NCBI GenBank assembly: GCA_944472155.2
Contig: OX235271.1
Coordinates: 44,961,991 to 45,025,990, forward strand
Length of the DNA stretch: 64,000 nt
Direction of reading: 5' to 3'
Origin: Trichobilharzia szidati
Lineage: Eukaryota; Platyhelminthes; Trematoda; Strigeidida; Schistosomatidae
The position numbers and the translations under genes were made by a program. The notes beneath the pieces are model-generated. The model saw nothing but the letters and a program-made list of their open reading frames with translations, ran no database searches and was not told where the DNA came from. Shown one piece after another: positions 22,924-33,375 of the stretch (position 1 is the first letter of the stretch; every line of letters begins with the position of its first letter).

Positions 22924-23210
22924 TGTTGTTGGACCTATTTTGACTGAACTAGAGTACACGTATCTTCTAGTATTTCTTCGCGTTTATAATTGTGACCTAA
23001 CGTTGCGATTACTCGACATCCGCAACGTAATTCAAAAGGCACTTGCGAAGGAATACGATAGTGTATTATTGCAGCAATCAAGATTCAAAAATCGAATGAG
23101 TACAAAAGTATCAATTGTTAACATGCAAGATTTAGAGTAATAAACAAATCGAAGTACAATTACATAATGAAAGTATAGTACGATGATGAGTAATAAAACG
23201 GGTCACTACA
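22924..23210 (-). repeat. 5' LTR of the short LTR element
   Basis: Direct repeat partner of 21288-21579. The minus-strand 5' end is TGTAGTGACCCG and the end CCAACAACA; the PBS follows after AAT. Confidence 0.85.
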
Positions 23211-23333
23211 AGTTCGTCAATCTGGTCCGAACTTCTTCAGGGAAATTAATCGAAATTAACATTACAGAGGTTTATATATAAAAGGAACTTCACTTGTTTT
23301 TAAAAACTTTCTCCAATCATGAGTCAGTCAACA

Positions 23334-23597
23334 AGTATAATAAACAAAATTTTATGGGTTGTGATCAAAATTTGACCTCGGACTTACAAATCTTGGTCCA
23401 CCTTTGTTAAACACTTTAAACAGAGTGTGTATTTGTGTGTGAGTAAACGTCTTATGGTGACGTTAAGAAATGTTTTACAACTGTTTAACCACACACACAT
23501 ACACACTCTGTTTAAAGTGTTTAACAAAGGTGGACCAAGATTTGTAAGTCCGAGGTCAAATTTTGATCACAACCCATAAAATTTTGTTTATTATACT
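23334..23597. repeat. Long inverted repeat (108-bp arms, 48-bp loop)
   Basis: Arms 23334-23441 and 23490-23597 are reverse complements with about one mismatch; outer ends read AAGTATAATAAAC and GTTTATTATACTT. It lies in the 3' flank of the minus-strand PLE (23600-25310). RNA from either strand would form a very stable hairpin. Its origin is unknown (PLE terminal structure, foldback element or inverted duplication). Confidence 0.85.
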
Positions 23598-23599
23598 TA

Positions 23600-25310
23600 G
23601 AAAACAGAAAGATTGAGCGAAGAAATATTTACTTTTCAATTCGATCCTCATCTCTGGCTCTACTCTAATATACACGTATAGCATTTTTATTACAATACAC
23701 AACAGTTTACCAAACAAGTGGCGATATGTTTGTTAACAATAATTAAACAGTGTCAAAATGTCAATGGGTTGATAATTAACGAAGAAAATCAATACACATT
23801 TAAAAGGTAGAAATGGATAGAATAAATTAATTTTACACGTAATTAAAGATAAAGTGGTCAAAATAAATAAAAATAAAATAATTTGGACAATTACAATTTT
23901 TATAGTTTTCTAAAAGTTTAGGGGGAGGGGGGCGACGTAGTCTCGTCTATGCATTCTTCTAGAGATGGCCACGGCAAGGAAAGTGGCTGTACAAATTTCT
24001 TCTGAACACATAGGCCAGGCTTCTTAAGGTGGATTCCGATTGCTTTAGCTGTCTGTAGAAGACGAACTCGTAGAGCAAAATTAAGGTTAGTAGAAATGTG
24101 ATAAATAATTTTAAATGCAGTATTAATGTCAACCTTATGCTCAGTATCAACAAGGTGTGCTAAAATAGAACTACGGATAGATCTGTAGTGTACATTGTAC
24201 CTTCGAACTTTTGTTTGAACGAACTCACCATGACCTTTAACCCCACTTCCACTTTGTATTCGTGAACCTCCTGTACGGTTTCGGTTTCGCTCTCTCGCTG
24301 TGCTTTCATCCAGTACACTCTCCGAGCTGACCACCGTCTCACCTCCAGATAAGTGTATACCTCTTATTTCTTATCAAACTCCATATCTCTTTTGTGTAAA
24401 TATAATTCTGTTCCAGTCACAATTGCCATATCAAGTCTTTTAACCTTGATTCCGTTCGTTAGTACTTGCACGTTAGGCAGAGTACGATTAAGGCCATAAG
24501 TGGTGAAGAAGTTTTGTAAGAGTGGTTATTTTTAGGTCGAAGTTAATCTAAGTCTAACTCTTACAGATCTTGTTTGTCCCTTGCTCAACCATGCTGGATG
24601 ATGTTCGGAAATACGACGATGAACTTGCCTAATTGTACGCCCAATGTAGCTGGCTCCGCAGCTGCAGTCAAACTGGTAGATACACATAGAAGAGGCGAAT
24701 TTAGGTAGTTTATCCTTATTTCTCGAACATAGAATAGGGGTGGTTGTGAAGAGACAACGTACCTCTGCTGCATAATAAGCTCTTTTAACTGCATTCTTCA
24801 GGCGCTGTTATGATTTCGCTCATGTTGTCTCCGAGGTACTACAATTTTATGAACATTGGTTTCTTCGGAACTGTAGCCATACTGACTCTCCTTGGTGCTG
24901 AATTCATATGTCTATCAATGAACTTATCTGGATAACCATTTTTTCTAAGTATTTCTCTAATAATCTTAAGCTCCTCATTGAGGCAGTCGTCAGAACAGAT
25001 TAACTTAGCTCTATGAACCAGACACTTTAACAGGTTACGTTTATATTTCAAAGGTACAAAACTTAAGTAATGAGTGTACTGACCTGTTGTTGTAGGTTTC
25101 CTATACACACTCCTTCTTAGTGTGCCATCTTCTTTCCTTGCCATGAAGACGCCTAGGAATGAGATACTATCATTACTTTCTCTCTCTATGGTAAAGTTTA
25201 TTGCTGAATGTGCATCATTAAACTTGTCAAGGATGTTCATTGGATCATTCTCGTCTTTCATAACCACAAATGTATCATCTATATATCGACAGTAGAAATC
25301 CATGTCATTA
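23600..25310 (-). pseudogene. Penelope-like element (RT and GIY-YIG)
   Basis: Clearest PLE here. RT end: MDFYCRYIDDTFVVM with catalytic YIDD (25303-25260), FTIERESNDSISFLGVFMAR, VYRKPTTTGQYTHYLSF, then HRAKLICSDDCLNEEL and LRKNGYPDKFIDRHMN (to about 24900). After a frame change the GIY-YIG start reads CIYQFDCSCGASYIGRTIRQ (about 24690-24630), and the tail SILAHLVDTEHKVDINTAFKII ends PLSLPW near 23970. The N-terminal half of the RT is absent and at least two frame changes occur, so it is not functional as is. PLE proteins copy RNA at chromosomal nicks. Confidence 0.82.
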
Positions 25311-25473
25311 ATTACTCCTTTCAGTGGTCAGTGTCCACCTATATTTACCTTAATATCCTATTTCCAGACTCAGGATAAAGTATAAGCTGATAATCAAAGT
25401 TTAACTAATCACTATGATGAGTTTCACGATCTGAAAGATCTGAAGGAATAATAGATGGATCATTGTTTTCAGT

Positions 25474-25672
25474 TGAGTGAGTCGGTGGCACAGAGGTTAG
25501 GACTCTCGCAGACCATGCACATGGTCCGGGGTTCGATCCCCTGCCGACGCACACCAGATATCCATGGTCGGCCTGCAGAATTTGGGCTACCGATATCCAC
25601 GCTGAAAATTTCATACTTGTACTGGAAATACGGTGTGGCATCAAGCTGTAATCAAAAATAAATAAAAATAAT
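25474..25672 (+). repeat. tRNA-headed SINE, best preserved copy
   Basis: A-box region GGTGGCACAGAGGTTAGG near 25482, B box GGTTCGATCCC at 25530-25540, a 3' body with GGTCGGCCTGCAGAATTTGGG, and an A-rich end AAAAATAAATAAAAATAA. It keeps the best promoter boxes of its family here (others at 4171 and 8105). No hammerhead core is present in this family. Confidence 0.8.
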
Positions 25673-25679
25673 TTAGCTT

Positions 25680-26225
25680 ATGTAAAAATTCACCTCTACC
25701 ATTCAGATATAGTCAACCTCTTTCAAATTTCTTAGTTCTTCGCAAGGCACATTCACGAACTAAATATTTTTGTTCCATAAATTCACCATCACTGGCTAAA
25801 AATATTCTTCATATATACAGCTCGGTACATTACAGTCAAGCATGAAGAAGATCTAAATGAAAACAATACTGTTAGTCTATGTGTCTCCTCTTAATTTTAA
25901 CATTGGGAATACTTAATAATTTGAAACCACATGGTGATCCAACTGCATTACACGCACTCAGTGATTACCTGAAGGATGATGTCAGACTCACAGAAACAAA
26001 AACATGTTTGGAATTTATAAGTGACTGTATACATGGTGATCGATATCGTATAATTTACTGGGAGTTACTTTGCCGTAATAAAGCTTATCCAAATTCTTGA
26101 TCACTGAAACGCCGAGAGTTTAACTAAAAGGACTCTTCGAAAATTCATATGTAGGATTTATAACTAAATTTGTCACAAAGGTAATCCACAGTTAATCGAC
26201 TTCCATCGGATTTTTAATCAGATTC
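25680..26225. other. No gene recognised
   Basis: A 73-codon frame at 25879-26100 (containing ALSDYLKDDVRLTETKTCLEF) has no domain I know. It could be a degraded upstream part of the plus-strand PLE that follows, but I cannot show it. Confidence 0.35.
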
Positions 26226-26229
26226 CCTC

Positions 26230-26800
26230 AGTTATGTTAACCGAGTTAGCCAAAACAGAGAAAAAGGGGAGAATGAAACTTGTCGAATCTTTATGAGGCG
26301 TATCGGTATGTTACTCCAAATAAATTGCAGTTAGAGGTATTATCATTGGGTCTTAAATCTTGCCACCAAGGTTACAAGATTCATCAATTCGACACCAGTA
26401 TCCAGTTTGAAAACTTGCTTCTAAAAATAAAACAGTTCGTTCCATCGTCAGACGATGAACTCGCTAGGTATAAAACTACAACTGTCAACAGTTCAAAAAC
26501 AGTAGATATTCTAGCTAAACGGATTCACTTCTAAACGATGAAATGAAATTTTGTAAGCTTAACAACTCAAACGGAAAGGCTAGAGAGCAGGTGAAAAACA
26601 TTCATGGAATTACGGGGAAATGGAGTGATTTTTTAGGCAGTCTACAGTTCTCTTAAGCCTACTGGAAGTTATACATCGCGATTGTGTGGTGTACCTAAAG
26701 TCCGTAAATCAGAACTTCCTCTTAGCTCACTTCTAGACACGCCCATTTCCACCTTCCATGGAGTTGTTTGGTGGTCAGCTGGACTACTGAAAATTTATTG
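26230..26800 (+). pseudogene. Penelope-like element, N-terminal RT part
   Basis: LQLEVLSLGLKSCHQG ... FDTSIQFENLLLKIKQF ... DDELARYKTT resembles the LSLGxxF / FENL region before the RT of PLEs. NSNGKAREQVKN and GLPKVHK-like remains (26650-26760) follow. A stop near 26534 and later breaks inactivate it. The copy seems to continue at 27830-28085 and 29250-29770, interrupted by other insertions. Confidence 0.55.
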
Positions 26801-26829
26801 ATATAAGAATAAAACTTGGGCACTGTGGT

Positions 26830-27815
26830 AGAGTGTAATTCCATTATGGGTAAAATTTATTTTGATAGAGTCTCACAGTGTTATACAGTAATATTTACTG
26901 ATGACGTTTCGAGCACAATTTATTGCTCATAATCATATCAAGGTAATCACACGACTTCCTAAATTCATTTATATAGTTCCATTGTTTTTCACTTGATTTG
27001 ATTGGTAGTATTATTTTCCATATTTCGGGTATGAGTGATGGTTCATTCCTATTGCATGTGTTGGGTGTAGATTCGATGAACAAAGATTCAGTAATCAACC
27101 TCTCTCTCCACCTACCTAGATTACTTTTTAGAATTTTAACCCTCTCCCACTCTATTGTGTGGTTGTGTGTTAATGCATGCATTGCAATTGCCGAGCTTTT
27201 TTCTAAATTACTGATCTTCTCTGGGTCAACCATTCTTACCTTAGCTAAATTCTTATGTTCTGACAATCTGACTACTCCTGACCTACTAGTTTGACCTATG
27301 TAGTTGACCTCACTCACAGTCATTTGTAAATTATATTGTTTTGTCTAATTGGGTCCACTGGGTCCTTTAACCTACAGAGCTTGTCCCTGAGTGAGTTTGT
27401 AGGTTTAAATGCCACCCTAATTCCTGCTTTATTTAGAATCCTACGTAGGGTCTCAGATGTCCCCTCTTTATATGGTATAACTGTAGATGACTTATATTCT
27501 CTCTTATTTATGTTATTATTACTAGTTTCACAATTCTTTTTATTTTTCTTTTGGCGATTTTCAATCTTCCTAATGAATTTTAGAGGATAGTTATTTAAAA
27601 CCAACGCCTTTTCTATCTGTTTTATTTCATCATTTAGGTCTTTTTTTGTGAAAATCACGTGAAAAACAATGGAACTATATAAATGAATTTAGGAAGTCGT
27701 GTGATTACCTTGATATGATTACGAGCAATAAATTGTGCTCGAAACGTCATCAGTAAATATTACTGTATAACACTGTGAGACTCTATCAAAATAAAATTTA
27801 CCCAAAATGGAATTA
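26830..27815 (-). pseudogene. Second PLE inserted, ends in inverted repeat
   Basis: Minus strand: LNNYPLKFIRKIENRQKKNKK, VIPYKEGTSETLRRILNKAGIRVA and RLKDPVDP (27658-27330), then after a frame change VNYIGQTSRSGVVRLSEHKNLAK (GIY-YIG, about 27300-27230), WRERLITESLFIESTPNTCNRNE, and CDYLDMIMSNKLCSKRH. Its 3' region (26842-26996) is repeated in opposite orientation at 27658-27812, so the insert carries about 155-bp inverted ends. Such head-to-head arrangements are known among PLE copies. RT is missing. Confidence 0.72.
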
Positions 27816-27829
27816 CTGAAAATTTACAC

Positions 27830-28090
27830 ACAATGTTGAAGATGCATTCGAATACACTTCTTATTCACACGATATAATTGTAAATGGGAAGCAAACGTTA
27901 TCTTCAGATATCGCATCACTGTTCACTACTGTACCACTTATGAGGCCTGTGGAATTCGTACGCCAACAAATACTAGGAAACGTCATCAATGTTGGAATTT
28001 CAGTTATTAGTCTAAAAGAGCAGCTACTAAGATGTAACATGAATGTACAACCCATTCAAAAACTGCCACCACTCCGTCAAGTTCACGTAG
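27830..28090 (+). pseudogene. PLE reverse transcriptase, middle part
   Basis: NGKQTLSSDIASLFTTVPLMRPVEFVRQQILGNV matches the first catalytic-aspartate block of PLE RTs (family SLDVVSLFTSIPL). GISVISLKEQLLRCNMN follows. Probably the continuation of 26230-26800. Confidence 0.6.
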
Positions 28091-28880
28091 AAATCAAAGA
28101 TAAACTCTGAATTCTATATTTTGGATGTTCGGTTTAAAAGTAGATCTGACCGTTCCCTTCAAAGATGAAAATGGAAGAAAATAACATGATTAATAGACGA
28201 GTTTTCACAGTTGAGACGCTTTAATAATAAAGAGAAATCCAATCCACTCATTATCTACAAGAATGAGAAGGATATGCGCTAGTGATACAATCGATGATGA
28301 ATGGGAGGGATTCAGACAAGCCTAAGTGAAAATGGACATCTTATAAGAAAACCACGAAAGTAAAGTACCAGTCTGAAAGAATCTCAGCGGTGCAGAGGAA
28401 ACTCCTATTTGTAAATATTGAATTTAAAGGTGATACCGCAGCTGAGATTCTGAAGAATCGCTTACCTAGATACCTGAGAAAAATTTTCTTTTTGGCTGAG
28501 CTACAGATCAGTTTTTACAGTCAATATATGATCAACGGATGTGTAAGGAGCTAACTGTAGCAATGGACCACTTTAGTGAGTGTTTGTAAATTCGCTTGCT
28601 CCTACGAAGACAGTTATACTGACCGCACAAAGACCACGCATCTCTAAACATTATCCGGCATAATTAGCAAAAGGGACAGTTACTAGCCCAATTATCCGGC
28701 ACCTGATGAACCCAGGTAACGTAGTTCCACAACAGTCGTCTTTTAAGATTATCTAAGAGAGGGAACCGCATGCTACAATGGGTATCAAGTTTCGGCATTT
28801 ATGTATGATGGAGGCACTGGTGCTGGCGATTCACCAATATAACCCTAAACTCCATTTACGGAAAACATCTGTTCAGTCTC
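28091..28880 (+). pseudogene. PLE linker and GIY-YIG remnant
   Basis: QRKLLFVNIEFKGDTAAEILKNRLPRYLRKIFFLAELQISF (28380-28510) matches the PLE linker block LPFKGDTAxEILKRRL known before GIY-YIG, and YEDSYTDRTKT near 28600 is its decayed catalytic start. It follows the RT middle part directly without the YxDD block, so it is either a deletion copy or a separate insert. Confidence 0.55.
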
Positions 28881-29245
28881 ATAATCTACCATGGTCTCAA
28901 TCTCTTCCCTAATCAAACTTATTTTATTTTTAGTAATTCATTCACTATTACCACCCTTACAAACCACTCCTTCTGTATATTTCGTCACTCTCTTCACACC
29001 TGCCAAGTGAAAACTCATTTACCTTCCTCCCCAATCAGTAGCAATTTTAACCATGTCAAACTTCAAACAATCTCATCCATTGTATCATAGACTGATCTGA
29101 GTAACTATATGAATTATATGACCTGCTATTAATCATTATTAGACTACTATACTTCCTTGGTAAATATAAATACGATTATGACGACTTTGTCGATTAAGAA
29201 AATTTTCTTCATTGAATTCTCCCTCATTTTCTGTATTCAACAACT
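28880..29245. other. Gene-free, probably PLE 3' UTR
   Basis: Pyrimidine-rich, no frame. It follows the PLE C-terminal remnant and precedes another RT piece. Confidence 0.35.
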
Positions 29246-29249
29246 CTTA

Positions 29250-29770
29250 TTACAGATAGATCGATGGTAATGCTATGGGTTCTCCATCAGGTCAAATTTT
29301 AGCAGATTTCCTTGCTACGCTTGAAAATGATCCACTGAAACAAGTAATAGACAAAATGAATCCTCATTATTGTTATACTGGTGATACATTTGTAGTGACC
29401 CGTTTTATTACTCATCATCGTACTATACTTTCATTATGTAATTGTACTTCGATTTGTTTATTACTCTAAATCTTGCATGTTAACAATTGATACTTTTGTA
29501 CTCACTCGATTTTTGAATCTTGATTGCTGCAATAATACACTATCGTATTCCTTCGCAAGTGCCTTTTGAATTACGTTGCGGATGTCGAGTAATCGCAACG
29601 TTAGGTCACAATTATAAACGCGAAGAAATACTAGAAGATACGTGTACTCTAGTTCAGTCAAAATATAGCAGCAACACATTTATTGTTTCTGATCTGAAAG
29701 CTGACAAGAACGAAATGATAATAAAATTCAGTGATGTGCATCCACCGCTCATTCCCAATCGTGGAGATTA
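29250..29770 (+). pseudogene. PLE reverse transcriptase core, split by solo LTR
   Basis: IDGNAMGSPSGQILADFLATLEN (29258-29325) is the PLE RT block before the catalytic motif; YCYTGDTF (family YxDDTF) is followed by the solo LTR, after which the frame resumes as IVSDLKADKNEMIIKFSDVHP at 29677. Removing 29391-29676 plus one CATT duplication restores continuity. One catalytic aspartate is already changed to glycine. Confidence 0.75.
29391..29676 (+). repeat. Solo LTR of the short LTR family
   Basis: Begins TGTAGTGACCCG, ends AGCAGCAACA, about 286 bp, and matches both LTRs of 21288-23210 in opposite orientation. It is flanked by the 4-bp target duplication CATT (29387-29390 and 29677-29680). Solo LTRs arise by recombination between the two LTRs of a full element. 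Confidence 0.9.
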
Positions 29771-29799
29771 GGCATCTTTGATGTTCAACTGAGGAGAAG

Positions 29800-32430
29800 C
29801 GAAGATTGTCGACTCAAGAGACCTATCTACGGAAAGACTACGTCTAAAGACGTAGGGTAGTATGCATTTTTATTCGGTTTCGTACCCATTCGTCACTAAA
29901 TCAATTCGGTCAGATACCTGACGAATAGAGAGAGGATTTGTACTGATGATTCCTTAGAAAACGAATCAGGATACGCCTGCAATGCTCTGGTTTGAATGGG
30001 TTATCCTGGTGGATTTGTAAGGAGATACACAAGTGCCGCGTAAAACACAGAGAAACTAACCACGGTTAAGAAGGAAGAGTTGTTCCTGAAACTGCAATGC
30101 GGTGGACACGTGGCTAGTAAAGTCCTACATCTTAGATTATCTACAGCCATAAAACGGTCTTATACGACAGCCGCCATTCGTTTGTCAGTCTCCAGTCAAC
30201 CAATGATGACTGTCTGTGAGAAAGACAAGCTACCTAGCTGTTATTTCATTTAGGTATAATAGAAATAAAGAGAGGCCTAGTACATTTCCTTGAGGTACAC
30301 CTCTCGACACCACTAACCCTTACCTTCTGCCTTCTAACCAGTAGGTAGTCTTTACACTACTCACATAAGTATTAGTCTAATACAGAAGCTTTTTATTTTA
30401 CTGATGAGGCATAGATGGAACGCTACTGAATTACAAATACAGATCGACAAAAACAAAGTTCGATGGTAGGTTCTTATCCCTTGCTTCTACCTAACCTACC
30501 CTAGCTAAAAGTAAGTCTACTAGACTGGATCATCCTGGTGGGAATCCATGCTGTTCCTCCGCCAGTGAGCCATTCTCCTCCATATGACCTAACAGCTGGT
30601 CCTTTTAGATTACTTCTAATACCTTTGTTATTGCATGATCCCCTCCCTGATTATGGGGCTAATAATTTAGTCCTTTCAGTCCCTTGTTAGCCTTGTCTGA
30701 GACGGAAATTTTTTTAAATCTCCGTAAGTGGTTAGGATATGATATCCGCCGAAGAGACTAACAGTCTAGGCTGGAATCAATCAGGCCCTCGTGATTTAAT
30801 TGGTATCAGTTCAAATAGTAATTCAAGAACCATTGCGCTATCTACCTGAAGATGGGGGCATTTTATTGGCGATGACAGTGGTTTCGATAAACCCCTGAGT
30901 AGTGATACGACCAGTCAAGAAAACACTATCAAAGTATTTAGAATAATTTTCAGTCTTCGATTCATCTGATTTGACCGCCTCCCCAGTATTGATAATTTTA
31001 GTTCTACGTCTAATTACGAGTAGTCTTTTGGGGAAAATGCACACAGTCCAACAATAACTGTTTCTCCTACTCGATACGATTCTTACCAACCATATACTTG
31101 CAAACGTTCCGAATTTCGCGGTAGCCTATTCGAAGCTCCTCCTTCCCTGCTACAGTAAACCGACCCTATAAGCTCCTTCTCTTTTTTAATAATCCAAGGT
31201 GGTTTATACTATAGTTTTCAAGAGATAGACCAAAGTACAAAAGGTGAAGCGATATATTCTAATGTATCCCTAAATCTCACCCAAGCTTCCTCAACAGTCC
31301 CACTTTATCAACCGACCAGTCAGCTAGGGTTGCTGTATTCCGGATTGCTGATGTATCCGCTTCCAAATATTTGGACGAGATATCAACCTGTATATGGAAT
31401 CATGAATCTTAAAGTAATGACCACAAAATCATTACTGCCTAGCAATCGGAGGCACTTAATGTCGGTTACATCCTCATTCTATTGTGTCAGCTACAAGTCC
31501 AGAGTAGAAGGACCACGTTCAGGGTCAGATCGTGTTGGCACGTGCACATGCAGCACAAGTGCACATTCGAGGACCGTCAATGTAAGTGCTTTGTTAAAAC
31601 AAGTATACAACCAAGTTGATGTTTATTAATATGTGGAGCACTGAAGTCACCTACTACTAGACACTTACTTCGACTACTCCACACCCTCAGGTGATTTAGC
31701 AGTCATAAACTTGGCTCGCCGGAATTCAAGTTATTAACACAACTGTTGGCTACACTAATGTCGCCGTCGTGAGCTTCTGAGACCGTTGACCTAATTCTTA
31801 TCTCGTCCTGGATGCTTAGGGCAACCCCACCACCTTTCCGATTAATTTCTCTCTGCTGTAATGTAGATATATGCTGACATGGGGGAAGCGACGTTCATAC
31901 CCACTTGCAGTAGTTGCAATAACAGTGTGTTGTATTTTTCCAGATAATACTCCTAATTCGAGGAGCTTATTCCTAAGACTACAGGTATTCTTACAGCACA
32001 CTGATGTATTCACGTGCTTGTTCGCCTCATTAGTAAAAGTCTTGGTAACACAGGTCTCCAAGAACTCACCACTCGAAAACCCAATATTTTAAGATAATTT
32101 TTCTAGTCCAGCCTTTAGTCTCGCTACGACTACCTCTCCTTTAAATCCTGTCCACCAACGACCAATTAGGCCTCATTCTAAACTTGTTATCCTTGATCTT
32201 AAATACATTTTTGAGAGTAATATATTTTTCCACCTCGTTTCCTAGTACTCTTTTAATTAGTTGTCGGAGACTTCCCGTGGCATCAGTACTCCATCAGACG
32301 GTCCTGATGTCCTTTCTTACGTGGAGTCCATTCGTTGTTTCGGGAAGTAGGTCGATAATAATAGAGCCAACCGCCACAAAACAGCTAGGATCTAATTCTC
32401 TTGATTCCTCCAAGTTTCAAACAATCACAC
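29800..32430 (-). pseudogene. LINE ORF2 remnant (endonuclease to RT)
   Basis: Order on the minus strand: an EN-type N-terminal zone CCKNTCSLRNKLLELGVLSGKIQHTVIATT (32000-31915), GRKGGGVAL-like remains (31830), an EN middle part near 31640-31500, the linker GEAVKSDESKTENYSKYFDSVF (30975-30905), KSRGPD-like and EEQHGF-like RT parts (30800-30540), and YLLVRRQKVRV / GVERCTSR (30345-30285), a late RT block. Numerous stops and shifts. It looks like a nearly whole but dead ORF2 of a CR1-like or related LINE. Confidence 0.6.
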
Positions 32431-32439
32431 TATAATTGG

Positions 32440-32770
32440 AGTCAGAACGTCTATGATGGTGAAAACTATACAGGACGAACAACCAGACAACTTAACGCAT
32501 TACTAACGAAACTCTCCCGCATGGTTCACAAAAGGCCAAACAAAATAAATAAGGCAGTTTTGTCTCACTTGACTGACAACAGTCACCAAGTGGACAAAAG
32601 AAACGCCTTCAAGGTGATATATCGCATTCCATTGAACCTTTCGGGCGTTATTCAATCTCCTTTTTCAAAAAAAAAGCCGAAGTTATGGGAATTCCACAGG
32701 ACAGTCCTAGTCTTTTTATTCAAGTTTGTCCTACCTTTGTCCCTCCCTTGGCGTAAGTATATCTAATAAA
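32440..32770 (+). pseudogene. PLE GIY-YIG domain remnant
   Basis: NVYDGENYTGRTTRQLNALLTKLS (32443-32514; family YIGRTTR) then INKAVLSHLTDNSHQVDKRNAFKVIYRIP and a terminal LPLSLPW. The frame is open for 121 codons but lacks the cysteines before YTGRT and the whole RT, so it is a 5'-truncated fragment. Confidence 0.7.
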
Positions 32771-32774
32771 CTAA

Positions 32775-33370
32775 TTGAAACTTCCTATCCTTTCTTATTC
32801 ACTTCTTTCGTACTTTTGTGATATTTATTCGAACTCCGATTATTTACCTACTTTATCTCTGGTATTGCGTAACTTTTGACTTTATAAGAATGACCTAATT
32901 TAAAGGTTGAACTGCTTCCATCAGCACACTACCTCCATTATCCTTATAGTCATCTGCATGAACTGCTTGTACTGTTGTTGTCATTGACTTTATTGTCACT
33001 ATTATTGCTATTGTTATAATCACCATTACTACTGACACATTTACAACATTTGACATATTATGTCTGACCCGTAAATTCACCGACACTGGTTACAAATTAT
33101 CATATATACAGCTATTTACATTAGCCTATACATAACTTCAAGAGATGACTGAAAGCAATATTCTTCTCTTAGATGTGCTGCTTTAACTTCAGAGAAACCA
33201 CATTCTGTCTGTTTTCAACATTGAACTTTGCACAGATGTACAGCAGTTCGAGTCGCCACATTCCCTTCATGTAGCACACAAAGCAAGGGAAGACAGTAAA
33301 AAGAAACGCAAAATAGAAACAGTAAACAAAAATGAGGCAAAAAGAATAGCAATATCGAAGAAAAATATAG
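32775..33370. other. No gene recognised
   Basis: AT-rich spacer; probably PLE 3' flank. Nothing else seen. Confidence 0.35.
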
Positions 33371-33375
33371 TTTTA

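Larger units (their letters stand above)
21288..23210 (-). mobile_element. Short non-autonomous LTR retrotransposon
   Basis: Two direct repeats of about 290 bp (21288-21579 and 22924-23210) start TG and end CA, and are flanked by the 4-bp duplication AGTT (21284-21287 and 23211-23214). On the minus strand, a PBS-like TGGCGAGCCCGAC lies 3 bases inside the 5' LTR (22908-22920) and a purine tract GGAGGGGCTAT adjoins the 3' LTR (21580-21590). The interior is only 1.34 kb and has no gag, protease, RT or integrase. PBS and 4-bp duplication resemble the Gypsy elements at 40-51 kb, which may supply enzymes in trans. A degenerate second PBS-like segment (TTGGTAAGCCCGAC) lies near 22747-22761. Confidence 0.85.

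Noticed and set aside
23211..23260. Minus-strand CTGAAGA followed by GACGAAC near the LTR junction
   Set aside because: The first stem II pair is not G-C and the GAAA box is broken at the insertion site; probably only PLE sequence.
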